A DNA stretch of 64,000 bases from Kineosporia babensis. Lineage in GTDB: Bacteria > Actinomycetota > Actinomycetes > Actinomycetales > Kineosporiaceae. Positions 50,931-58,948 of the stretch are shown here, piece by piece (the first letter of the stretch is position 1; every line of letters starts with the position of its first letter). The notes beneath the pieces were generated by a model. That model saw only the letters and a program-made list of their open reading frames with translations. It ran no database searches and was not told the origin of the DNA. The stretch spans positions 310,001-374,000 of the forward strand of contig NZ_JAJOMB010000004.1 in the NCBI RefSeq assembly GCF_021129305.1. Direction: 5' to 3'. The translations under genes were made by a program, and so were the position numbers.

Positions 50931-51580
50931 GGCCTTCGCACGCCGTGGGCTGATCGGGCACCGGCCCGGAATGCCCGGGCGCGCTATGTTGCGCTGCTGG
51001 TCGAGGAGTACCGGGGCCGAATGACCGGGCTGGGTGGACCGGATCACGATCGATCAGCGCGTAGGGCCTGAGCAGACGCATCTCTGACCATGGGGCCCCG
51101 GGATTGACGGCCTTCCCGGGGCCCCACTTCATCGTTCACATGCTGACAGCGGACGCCCCGGGGACGCGGGCGGACGGGGGGATGGCCCGAGAGGGCGTCC
51201 GCTGGTTCGTGGGAGGCTTCCGAAACCTGCCTTGACTGGACGCGACGCAAGTGCCGCCCCTCCCCAAGGTTGCACCTAGCCTGGGCATAGATTCGGATAT
51301 TCCGATCCGAAACCGATAATTCCCATAATCTTCGGCGCTGTCAACTCCGTAGAAGCTGACAGACAGGGTGTAGTGCGAGCGCGACCAGTTGGCCCGGCCG
51401 TTCACGGTGATGATCTCCTTGGACAGATCACTCTCGGAGGTTCGACGCTGGGCGTGGGCATTCCCTCCAGTCACGACCGGTCGATGATCATGATGGCAGG
51501 GACCACCGACAGGATGGCCGGTGCGAGAACCTCGCCGGTGCTGCGCTTGCGGATCTGCGGATTCACGGTGAAGTAAGGAC
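50931..51580. other. 650-base region without a supported gene
   Basis: It contains a strong hairpin (51091-51126), an A/T-richer patch with the inverted repeat TTCGGAT / ATCCGAA (51292-51311), and on the minus strand about 51280-51440 a reading frame fragment whose text (GRANWSRSHYTLSVSFYG, EDYGNYRFRIG) weakly resembles the end of formylglycine-generating-enzyme domains. That may be a gene remnant; see findings. No intact gene. Confidence 0.5.
51091..51126. terminator. Terminator-like hairpin
   Basis: TGGGGCCCCGGGA (51091-51103) pairs with TCCCGGGGCCCCA (51114-51126). It lies about 160 bases after the acetyltransferase stop. Confidence 0.7.
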
Positions 51581-52045
51581 ATGAGTGGATCGGACATATC
51601 GACCCTGCTCGGTTCCGTGCTGCAGTTCGTCGGCCTTCTCCTGGTGATACCTGGGCTGATCGCCTGGTACCGAAACACGATGAAGGAGGCCGAAGAACGG
51701 CGCGCGGCGGGCCTCTCCCCGGAGGCGCCGCCCGCCCTCATTCAGCGAGCCGAACTCGAACGCGCGCTCGAGCAGGAACCGAGCCCCGCTGAGTTGACCG
51801 ACCTGCGGCTTCAGGCTCAGGCGCTCCGCAAGAACCACTCGGTTCAGCTGTTCTTCGCGGCTGGGCTGATCATCCAGGTGGGAGCGATGATCGCAGATCC
51901 TGGCCTCGGTCGGGCTGCCTTTGCCGTGCTGGCGGCCTTGATCATCGGACCGGCCGTCCTCCGGGTCGAGCGGAACGTGCGAGTTGCCAAGGCTTTTCTG
52001 CTTCGGTACCCGCCGGAAGCCAGCCAGAGCATGCCCACCCGGTGA
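51581..52045 (+). CDS. Small membrane protein, first of a related pair
   Basis: 154 residues. One helix at the N-terminus (LQFVGLLLVIPGLIAWY) and two near the C-terminus (LFFAAGLIIQVGAMIA, AAFAVLAALIIGPAVL), with a charged loop between them rich in Glu and Arg. It ends VRVAKAFLLRYPPE, a phrase echoed by VRLGREFLDRYPEP at the end of the next protein. ATG 51581 follows AAGGAC. Overlaps the next gene by four bases. No family recognised. Confidence 0.7.
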   Translation: MSGSDISTLLGSVLQFVGLLLVIPGLIAWYRNTMKEAEERRAAGLSPEAPPALIQRAELERALEQEPSPAELTDLRLQAQALRKNHSVQLFFAAGLIIQVGAMIADPGLGRAAFAVLAALIIGPAVLRVERNVRVAKAFLLRYPPEASQSMPTR

Positions 52046-52272
52046 ACGGGCTGCTCTGGCTGGGCACAGCCTTTGGCCTCGTGGGCCACTGCCTTCTGTT
52101 CGTCGGGGTCTTCATCCTGAACCCCAACCCCTTCAGCGGCGCGGTCGCGGGTGTGATGAGCGTTCTCGTCCTGGTGAGCTTTGCCATGACGCAGCCCCAG
52201 GTCCGCCTGGGCCGGGAGTTTCTCGATCGCTATCCCGAGCCGGGTGACGGGCCACCGGTTGAGGCAGTCTGA
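52042..52272 (+). CDS. Small membrane protein, second of the pair
   Basis: 76 residues with two helices (LWLGTAFGLVGHCLLFVGVFIL and VAGVMSVLVLVSFAMT separated by NPNPFSG). The C-terminal phrase VRLGREFLDRYPEP resembles the end of the preceding protein, so they are probably related or form a complex. GTG start overlaps the preceding stop as GTGA. Confidence 0.65.
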   Translation: MNGLLWLGTAFGLVGHCLLFVGVFILNPNPFSGAVAGVMSVLVLVSFAMTQPQVRLGREFLDRYPEPGDGPPVEAV

Positions 52273-52289
52273 CCTGCGACAATCGTTGA

Positions 52290-52664
52290 ATGCGGGTCAG
52301 TGTGTGGATCGACGCCGGGCAGCAGCAGTGTTGCGGCGAGCCGTTCCGGACCGGCGAAGTCGTGTCCTGGGAGGTCAACGAGAAGCCGGGATACGAAGGT
52401 CTGGCCGTACGGATGAACGCCGAGTACGCCGGTGGCGTGCGCTACGTGCAGGAGCACCACGGCGATGATCCCGACGGCGCGGTGACCGGCCGGATCTCGC
52501 ACATCGACGTGGTGGCCTGCCTCCGCGAAAATGGCACCTTGCTGGTGGGTTCCGGACGTCCGCTGCCGGTGGCGGCCGACACGGACGTTCCGGAAGGGCT
52601 TCAGGGCGACGAACTATGGACGCTTGAGGGCTGGGTGGTCCGGTTGGATCTCCTGACCTCGTGA
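52290..52664 (+). CDS. Conserved actinobacterial protein, DUF6578-like
   Basis: 124 residues. The N-terminus MRVSVWIDAGQQQCCGEPF with VVSWEV is the pattern I recall for the DUF6578 family of actinobacteria, whose role is unknown. A pair of adjacent cysteines may bind metal or form a redox site. Soluble, cytosolic. It lies 17 bases after the small membrane pair, possibly in the same transcript, and converges on the GH6 gene. The family name is from memory and less sure than the gene itself. Confidence 0.7.
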   Translation: MRVSVWIDAGQQQCCGEPFRTGEVVSWEVNEKPGYEGLAVRMNAEYAGGVRYVQEHHGDDPDGAVTGRISHIDVVACLRENGTLLVGSGRPLPVAADTDVPEGLQGDELWTLEGWVVRLDLLTS

Positions 52665-52687
52665 TCCGGTTTTCGGGCGGGTGAGGA

Positions 52688-53746
52688 TCATTTGCCCTTC
52701 ACCAGGCTGACGGCGATCTTCGGGTCGAAGACGCCGGCGGCGGCGTTGGGGGCGATACCGCAGTTGCCGTCCGACTCGCCCGGGGTCTTGATCCACAGCC
52801 GGGCCTCGGGGCTCTTGGCCGTGGGCGTCTGGTTGACGCGGGAGGTGACGCCGAGCTTGCGGCCGCTCGGGTTGCACCATTCGCCGCTGCTGCCCTTGCC
52901 GTTGCGGCTGGTGTCGACCACGTAGGGCTTGGCCTTGGCCCCCTTCTTGCGCAGTTGGGCGTTCACCTTGGCGGCGTAGGCGTTCTCCTGCGCGGTGGTG
53001 CGGTAGTTGGACACGTTCAGCGAGAAGCCGCGCACGTTCTTCAGGCCGGACTTGATCAGCCGGGTCGACATGTCCTGCGCGGAGGCCCAGTTCGAGTTGC
53101 CGGCGTCGAGGTAGACGAGGGCGTTCGGGGCGCTCTTCTTGAACTGCTCGGTGGCGTAGGTGAGCAGCTTCTGCCGGGCGTTGGCGTCGGCGGTGCTCAT
53201 GCACTGGAAGTCGGCCAGCGAGTCGGGCTCGAGGATGACCAGGGCCTTGCGTTTTCCGATTCCGCCGGCGAATCCCTTGATCCAGGTGCGGTACTGGGCG
53301 GCCGAGGTACCGCCCGCGGAGTGCCCGCCGCAGGCGTCCCGGCCGGGGATGTTGTAGGCCACCAGGATCGGGGTCTTCTTCTTTTTCGCCGCGGCCGTGA
53401 CGTAGGTGTTCACGGCCGCCTTGGGCGCGCCGGACCAGCCGCCGATCCACTTGGCCATCGGCTTGGACGACACCCCGGACCGGATCGTGGCGGCGCGGGA
53501 ATCGCTCTTGTTCTGGGCGACCCAGGTGGCCGGGCCCGACTTCGGGTCGACGTAGAATGTCATGCTCTTGGGCAGCGACTTGACCGCCGCCGCCGACACG
53601 GCCGAGGGTGCGGCGGCGGCCTGGGACAGCGATGACGCAGCGGCCGGGGCAGCGGGTTCGGCGTGGCTGACCAGCCCCTGGGCTACGGCACCGGTGACGG
53701 CGAGAGAGGCTGCGGCGGCAAGGATCACGCTGGTACGTCGCTTCAC
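52688..53746 (-). CDS. Secreted GH6 cellulase (endoglucanase or cellobiohydrolase)
   Basis: 352 residues with a signal peptide (TSVILAAAASLAVTGAVAQG) and an Ala/Ser-rich linker. All GH6 blocks are present: VAYNIPGRDACGGHSAGG, VILEPDSLA containing the catalytic acid, YLDAGNSNW, VDTSRNGKGSSGEWCNPSGR and WIKTPGESDGNCG. Inverting enzyme that cuts beta-1,4-glucan. No cellulose-binding module is attached, so it is a catalytic domain only. The short form fits endoglucanases rather than cellobiohydrolases. Confidence 0.94.
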   Translation of the reverse strand: MKRRTSVILAAAASLAVTGAVAQGLVSHAEPAAPAAASSLSQAAAAPSAVSAAAVKSLPKSMTFYVDPKSGPATWVAQNKSDSRAATIRSGVSSKPMAKWIGGWSGAPKAAVNTYVTAAAKKKKTPILVAYNIPGRDACGGHSAGGTSAAQYRTWIKGFAGGIGKRKALVILEPDSLADFQCMSTADANARQKLLTYATEQFKKSAPNALVYLDAGNSNWASAQDMSTRLIKSGLKNVRGFSLNVSNYRTTAQENAYAAKVNAQLRKKGAKAKPYVVDTSRNGKGSSGEWCNPSGRKLGVTSRVNQTPTAKSPEARLWIKTPGESDGNCGIAPNAAAGVFDPKIAVSLVKGK

Positions 53747-53813
53747 GGATGAAAGCTAGAGCTTGTCCGGTTATGTCACCCTTCAGGCAGTCTCAGGATT
53801 GGATCATGCCGGG

Positions 53814-55376
53814 CTACCGGCCCTGTTCCCCCAGCCAGTCCCAGGCCTCGGCCAGCCGGCCGTCCAGGTCGCTGCTGCGCAGTTCGTCGACCATGGCCTG
53901 CGGGATCGGGTACCGGGCGTCTTCCGTGCGCGAGGCCAGCAGGGCGGCGAACAGCGCGTTCTCGCCCAGTGTGCGCCGCAGGGCGGGCACCAGCTCGTCG
54001 TACTGATTGCGGGCCAGTTCTTCCAGGGCTTCTACCGCTCCGGGGGGCTCGGCCTGCGGATCGAGCGGGGCGTCGAACGTGGCATCAGACCCGGCGTGCA
54101 CGCCGATCCAGAACGGTTCGGCCCGGGGGTAACGGCCGACCAGAGACGCAGAAGGGAACTGATAATCGTCCTCTGCTTCTCCCCCACCGAAGGCGTACCC
54201 GTGGAACCGGGAGCGCAGCTTGTGCAGAGCCAGCACGGAAGCCACCGCCCGCACGTGCTCGACCTGGGTGCGGTGTCGGACCAGACCCTTCGCATCCAGG
54301 ACGGACCACAGGAAGACGAGGAGATCGTCCTCTGGTTCGGGCAGCCAGGTCGGCGGCAGATCGGCCAGGAGCTCGGCCAGGTCGCCCATCACCTCTTCGG
54401 CGTCGAGCGGCTCGTGCTCCTCCAGATCGTCCTGGGCGAAGACCAGCGAAGGCAGTTCGGGAGCGACCGGCTCACCGGGACCCTGGCGCAGGTAGGCCAG
54501 GCTGCGCTCGACGAGGATGTCGCTGACCTCCTCGTCCAGGGCGGCGAAGTCCATGATCTGCTCGAGCGCGGGGATCCACCAGGTGCTCAGGCGCTCGCTC
54601 AGTTCCTCGGCGGAGAAACCGGGGGGCAGCACGCTGTTCACCACGTGCTGCAGACCCGGCTCGCTCTTGTCGAGGAACACGAACCAGTACGGGAACTGCG
54701 CGTCCAGGTGCTGCAGGAAGGTGCTGACCTCGGCGATCTCCCACAGCTCCTGCGGGCGGTCCTCGAAGCCGATGATGTCCAGGCTCACCGACTCCACGCT
54801 CCGGCGGGCCAGCACCGGGCTGGTCAGCATCGGGGCGAGCACCCGCAGCACCCCGGAGACGTCGCGGGAGCGGATCTCCACCCGCGAGACCACCACCGAC
54901 CAGCGGTCCTGCCCGGAGGCGAGCATCCGGTTGGCGGAGGGGTCGGGGATCTCGGCGGGCAGCAGCTGCTCGACGTGCAGCAACGCCTCGTTGCAGGCGC
55001 GCAGCACCGCGGTGCCCAGGGTGCGGGCGTCCTGCGCGCTGGTGGTCCGCAGCTCGGTGAACCGGCCGTTGGAGTGCTCGACGTCGGCGCGGTGACCGAT
55101 TCCGTCCTGGGTGAGCTCGGCCCGCACGACGGTGAGGATCTCGAAGGCGGAGGCGATGCTCTGCGCCCGCTTGTCGAAGGAGATGCAGCGCTGCTGGGTG
55201 ACCACGTGCAATCGGCGCTGGGAATGGTCCTCGGCCACCACGGCCCGGATCTTCTCGCCGGTGCGCAGCAGGGGCTGTACGGCCAGGGCCACCACCCCGG
55301 CCGCCATCGGATCGAGAGTTGCCCCGGTGATCATCCGCTGCGGTGGTGTTTCATCCCGTCCGATCCCTTCGGACAT
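53814..55376 (-). CDS. Uncharacterised protein of about 520 residues
   Basis: I do not recognise a family. The protein is soluble, acidic, mixed alpha/beta, without signal peptide, membrane helix or nucleotide-binding motif. Segments worth noting: RRLHVVTQQRCISFDKRAQS, GQDRWSVVVSRVEIRSRDVSG, STFLQHLDAQFPYWFVFLDK, and an acidic middle (LEEHEPLDAEEVMGDLAELL). The frame extends upstream to a TTG at 55415; ATG 55376 is my choice, though its ribosome binding site (GAAGG) is too close. lexA lies upstream in the same orientation, about 95 bases away. Confidence 0.65.
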   Translation of the reverse strand: MSEGIGRDETPPQRMITGATLDPMAAGVVALAVQPLLRTGEKIRAVVAEDHSQRRLHVVTQQRCISFDKRAQSIASAFEILTVVRAELTQDGIGHRADVEHSNGRFTELRTTSAQDARTLGTAVLRACNEALLHVEQLLPAEIPDPSANRMLASGQDRWSVVVSRVEIRSRDVSGVLRVLAPMLTSPVLARRSVESVSLDIIGFEDRPQELWEIAEVSTFLQHLDAQFPYWFVFLDKSEPGLQHVVNSVLPPGFSAEELSERLSTWWIPALEQIMDFAALDEEVSDILVERSLAYLRQGPGEPVAPELPSLVFAQDDLEEHEPLDAEEVMGDLAELLADLPPTWLPEPEDDLLVFLWSVLDAKGLVRHRTQVEHVRAVASVLALHKLRSRFHGYAFGGGEAEDDYQFPSASLVGRYPRAEPFWIGVHAGSDATFDAPLDPQAEPPGAVEALEELARNQYDELVPALRRTLGENALFAALLASRTEDARYPIPQAMVDELRSSDLDGRLAEAWDWLGEQGR

Positions 55377-55471
55377 GCCTTCGTGCACAATTTCCACACA
55401 TGCGACTTTAAGCAAGTCCGGGGCTCTGCACCGAGTCCGCCTCGCCCAGGCATCGAACCTTCTGTGTGGGA

Positions 55472-56104
55472 TCAGGTACGTCGCAGGACGGAGACGACCT
55501 TGCCGAGGATGGTGGCCCGGTCGCCGTCGATGTCCTCGTAGGCGGGGTTGCGGGGTTCCAGGACGACGTGGCCGTGCCGGCGGCGGAACACCTTGACGGT
55601 GGCCTCGTCGTCGATCATGGCGGCCACGATCTCGCCGTTGTAGGCCTCGGACTGCTGCTTGACCACCACGATGTCACCGTCGCAGATGGCCGCGTCGATC
55701 ATCGAGTCGCCCCGGACCCGCAGGCCGAACAGGGTTCCCTTGCCGACCAGTTCGCGCGGCAGCGACAGGACCTCGTCGGAGTTCACCTCGGCCAGGATCG
55801 GCGCGCCGGCGGCGATGTCACCGAGCACCGGCACCCCGATCGCCTCCGGTTTGGTGGGGGCTTCCTCGGGGGCCAGAAACATCCGGACGTCGACGGGGCG
55901 GGTGGCGCGGCCCCGACGCAGGAAGCCGTGCTCCTCGAGCAGACGCAGGTGCCGGCTGACCGTGGACGTGGAGGCCAGGCCGACCGCGTCGGCGATCTCG
56001 CGGGTGGAGGGTGAGTAGCCGTTACGCAGCGCAGACTTCTGGATGACGGCCAGGATCTGCCGTTGGCGGTCGTTCAGGATCGACGTGTCCAGATGGTCAA
56101 GCAC
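55472..56104 (-). CDS. lexA: LexA SOS repressor
   Basis: 210 residues. N-terminal winged helix ([20 protein letters not shown], then [20 protein letters not shown]), cleavage site IAAGAP with the Ala99-Gly100 bond, and the Ser/Lys dyad Ser134 ([10 protein letters not shown]) and Lys171 (ATVKVF). On DNA damage RecA filaments trigger self-cleavage and release the SOS genes. Within the 45 bases upstream, up to the AraC stop, I see no actinobacterial SOS box (CGAAC-N4-GTTCG), so autoregulation, if any, must use a weaker site or the upstream promoter. GTG start. Confidence 0.96.
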   Translation of the reverse strand: MLDHLDTSILNDRQRQILAVIQKSALRNGYSPSTREIADAVGLASTSTVSRHLRLLEEHGFLRRGRATRPVDVRMFLAPEEAPTKPEAIGVPVLGDIAAGAPILAEVNSDEVLSLPRELVGKGTLFGLRVRGDSMIDAAICDGDIVVVKQQSEAYNGEIVAAMIDDEATVKVFRRRHGHVVLEPRNPAYEDIDGDRATILGKVVSVLRRT

Positions 56105-56149
56105 TTCCGAATTCTGACAGATGCGCCGGGCTCGTCCGGCGGCAGGCGG

Positions 56150-57130
56150 TCACTTCTGCAGCGTCACGCTCGGATGCACGCCGTACGCCCGGTGGTAGGC
56201 GATGGTGAACCGGCCCGGGCTGGCATACCCCCAGCGCCGGGCGATCTCGGTGACCGTGTCGCCGTAGGTCGGGTCGGCTGCCTGCAGTTCTCGATGGGCC
56301 TGCTCCAGCCGCAGCCCTTGGAGGAACTTCATCGGGGTGCATTCGTAGTGCCGGACGAAGGCTCGCTGCAGGGCCCGGGCGCTGATCCCGGCCGCGAGCG
56401 CGATCTGGCCGAGGGTCAGCGGCTGAGCGCTGTGCGTGTACATGTACGCCACCGCGCGGCGCAGGGTGGCCGGGCCGACCTGGCCGCTGTCCCGCAGGTA
56501 CTGACTGGTCAGGGTGCTGTTCGGGAAAACGTTCAGGGCCGCGGTGGTGAGGGTGCGGATCAGGTGGGCCCGCAGGATCGGGCTGGCCAGGCCGGACTGC
56601 GCGGCGATGGCCTCGCGGTAGGTCATCCGCATCAGATCGGCCCAGTAACGTCCGCACGCCGCGTCCACCGGGGTGTTGTCCAGGAAGCGCACCTCGGCGC
56701 CCGGGCCGTCGGCCCGTTCCTCGGCGGCCTGGGCGATGCTGGCCAACGGCAGATGGACGGTGGTGAACGTGGAGTGCGGGGTCCAGGTGGCGTTGGTCGC
56801 CTGGACGGTGTCGCTGCGCCACACCTGGCCCGGGCCCAGGACGAGGTCCGGGCGGCCGGGGCGGGCCTGGCTCATCGACCCGCCGGTGACCAGGATCGTG
56901 GCGAACGTGCTGAGCGGCTCGGAGACCGAGCGGCCGGTGAAACCCCACTGCTGGATGCCGCAGGCCAGTTCGCCGGCCTCGGCCCGGACCACCCGGAACT
57001 CGAAGTCCTCGTCCACGGCATCCAGGTCCAGCCGGGTGCGGGCGAAGATCCGCCCGATCAGCTCGCCGGCCACGTCGGGCCGGTCGGTCACCACGGACGA
57101 CGTGCGGACGCCGCCTTCGGAATGTGCCAT
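56150..57130 (-). CDS. AraC-family transcriptional regulator
   Basis: 326 residues. The C-terminal 100 residues hold the two AraC helix-turn-helices: LTLGQIALAAGISARALQRA and TVTEIARRWGYASPGRFTIA with HRAYGVHPS. The N-terminal 210 residues match the long AraC_binding_2-like sensing domain. Ligand unknown. It is followed 45 bases later by lexA in the same direction; the two may share transcripts but are not functionally linked by sequence. Confidence 0.9.
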   Translation of the reverse strand: MAHSEGGVRTSSVVTDRPDVAGELIGRIFARTRLDLDAVDEDFEFRVVRAEAGELACGIQQWGFTGRSVSEPLSTFATILVTGGSMSQARPGRPDLVLGPGQVWRSDTVQATNATWTPHSTFTTVHLPLASIAQAAEERADGPGAEVRFLDNTPVDAACGRYWADLMRMTYREAIAAQSGLASPILRAHLIRTLTTAALNVFPNSTLTSQYLRDSGQVGPATLRRAVAYMYTHSAQPLTLGQIALAAGISARALQRAFVRHYECTPMKFLQGLRLEQAHRELQAADPTYGDTVTEIARRWGYASPGRFTIAYHRAYGVHPSVTLQK

Positions 57131-57373
57131 GGGACGCCCCCGCCTTCGCGAACTGACGAAGCGTCATCGTATAGCTACGCACCGATGACGACGGGGGCCT
57201 TCGGAAAACGAACATCTGGAGCCGGGAAGTGGTCGCCGGCCAGGCAGGTCGGGTACTCAAGGGGCACCCACCACCCTCGGTCGGGTCGCCATACCTGCCG
57301 GGTCGCCTCGTCCATCACCCTCCACCGGGACGCGGCAGCCCGGCAGGCCCGTTACTGCGAGGGACGCCGCGGA

Positions 57374-58156
57374 TCAGACCGCCGGGAGCTGCTTCTTGCC
57401 CTTCTGCACCTTCGTGGAGATCTTGATGCCCTTGTCCACCAGGCGGTTGCCCTTCACGTCGGTGATCCGGATCGTGTTGCCGCAGCCCTTGCCGTTCTTC
57501 GACTCGAAGAAGTTGTAGTCGCGGCGGGCGACCTTGTGCCAGCCGCCGGCCGTCTTGAACTCGACCGTGCGGATCGGGTTGCGGTGGTTACGCACCTGCA
57601 CGCCGCACCACCACTTGGTCGAGCCCTTCTCGTACACGTACTGCACCGGGCCCTTCAGCTTCGGGCTGACCAGACGCCAGGTGACGTTGATCTTGCCCTG
57701 GCCCGGGGCCAGCTTGTTCATCGCCTGCCGGGACAGGTCGAGCTGGTTCACCCGGCAGCCGGAGGTACCGGTACCGGACGGGCAGCGGTCGACGATCTTG
57801 ACCCGGATGCTCTTGCCGCCCGGGCCGGTCACCTTGACGTAGGCGCCGCACATCAGGGCGCCCTGGTAGTCGGGGGCGTTCAGCGCGGCGATCATCATGC
57901 TGCCGCCCGGCTTGAAGTTGCAGGCCCCGGAACCGTCGGCGGCGTAGGACGTGGCCACGCCCTGGTACTTCTTGCCGAACTTGATCCGGTCCTTCGAGTC
58001 GGTGGCCGCGGCGCTGACCGTGGAGCCAGTGGCAGCAGGCTCGGCCGCCGGATTGGCGGCCGAACTGGACTGGGCGAAGTACACGCCGCCACCCACCAGG
58101 GCCAGGGCGGCCACCGCAGCCGCGGCCCTGATACCGAATACCCGAGAACGTGTCAC
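57374..58156 (-). CDS. Secreted bacterial expansin (EXLX1-type)
   Basis: 260 residues. Signal anchor or peptide (AAAAVAALALVGGGVYF), then a double-psi beta-barrel (GVATSYAADGSGACNF, VKIVDRCPSGTGTSG with the conserved Asp, LDLSRQAMNKLAPGQG) and the expansin C-terminal domain (YVYEKGSTKWWCGVQVRNHR, then IRITD) with surface tryptophans for cellulose binding. Expansins loosen cellulose networks without hydrolysis. GTG 58156 follows GGAAGGA. It complements the GH6 cellulase nearby. Confidence 0.9.
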   Translation of the reverse strand: MTRSRVFGIRAAAAVAALALVGGGVYFAQSSSAANPAAEPAATGSTVSAAATDSKDRIKFGKKYQGVATSYAADGSGACNFKPGGSMMIAALNAPDYQGALMCGAYVKVTGPGGKSIRVKIVDRCPSGTGTSGCRVNQLDLSRQAMNKLAPGQGKINVTWRLVSPKLKGPVQYVYEKGSTKWWCGVQVRNHRNPIRTVEFKTAGGWHKVARRDYNFFESKNGKGCGNTIRITDVKGNRLVDKGIKISTKVQKGKKQLPAV

Positions 58157-58327
58157 CGAAATCCTTCCGCGCCGATCAACAAATCGGGACGCTACCAGTG
58201 GATTCCGGCGATTCCGGGCCGTGCGTGGTGGTTTAGGGAATTCTTAGCGCTCCGGCTGGATCTTCTTACAGCAAGCCGGTTTTGCGACGTCACCGTGGGT
58301 GGCCGGGCTGGGCCCTAAGACCCAGCT

Positions 58328-58732
58328 TCAGACGTGGTCGTGGGTGACCGCCTCGAGGTTGATGCCGTGCGGATCGAGGACGAAGCCCCCGTAGTAGCCG
58401 GGATGGTAAGCAGGATGATCGCCCGGGGCGTGCAGACTCGTGGCCCCGTGCGCCAGGGCGGTGTCGTAGAAGGTGCGTACCTGCTCGGCGGTGTCCACGG
58501 TGAAGGCCAGATGCATGTTCGTGCCCACCTGGCCGTCGGCGACGAGCCAGAAGTACGGCTTGTGTTCCCAGCCGAACCCGTGCATCGCCGCCAGTTCCGG
58601 CGAGGCGGGCACCGTCATCATCGTGACGATGCCGATCGAGGCCAGGACCGGCTCGTAGAAGGCCACCGCGGCCGGCAGGTCGGGCACGGCGAGGTTGAGA
58701 TGGTCGATGCGGGATCCGGTGAATCGGCTCAT
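58328..58732 (-). CDS. VOC-family protein (glyoxalase fold)
   Basis: 134 residues, a single VOC module pair: IDHLNLAVPDLPAAVAFYEP with the metal-type His at the start, FWLVADGQVGTNMHLAFTVD, and GGFVLDPHGINLEAVTH with the final acidic ligand. Such short proteins are usually metal-dependent enzymes or antibiotic-binding proteins; the substrate is unknown. Divergent from the WYL regulator, which may control it. The MITE-like element lies in the space between. Confidence 0.88.
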   Translation of the reverse strand: MSRFTGSRIDHLNLAVPDLPAAVAFYEPVLASIGIVTMMTVPASPELAAMHGFGWEHKPYFWLVADGQVGTNMHLAFTVDTAEQVRTFYDTALAHGATSLHAPGDHPAYHPGYYGGFVLDPHGINLEAVTHDHV

Positions 58733-58775
58733 GGACCAAGGCTGGCAGGGGTGGCGGACACCGAGCGTCCGCCTT

Positions 58776-58936
58776 GGGCCTGTCCTGTGGATCAGGGCCG
58801 TAGCGACGAGGCGCCCGGACGTCGGCTGACGTGGCCGGTGGGGCCCCTCGCAATGGTTTTGCGTGGGGCCACGCCGGACGCGGTCAGACGGCGTTCCGGG
58901 TGCCCCGCAGTAGGCAAAGATCCACAGGACAGGCCC
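58776..58936. mobile_element. 161-bp foldback, MITE-like element with 18-base perfect terminal inverted repeats
   Basis: GGGCCTGTCCTGTGGATC (58776-58793) and its exact inverse GATCCACAGGACAGGCCC (58919-58936) bound the element. The interior is also an imperfect palindrome: CGAGGCGCCCGGA and CGGCTGAC in the left half match the inverse of the right half, and GGCCCCTCGCAA / TTGCGTGGGGCC fold at the centre. No transposase. Flanks show only a possible TT duplication. It ends 12 bases before the WYL gene start, so it now supplies that gene's leader. Confidence 0.7.
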
Positions 58937-58948
58937 TTGTCAGGCACC

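Noticed and set aside
51373-51576. 67-residue plus-strand frame before the small membrane pair
   Set aside because: No ribosome binding site, odd composition, and overlaps the possible FGE-like remnant on the other strand.
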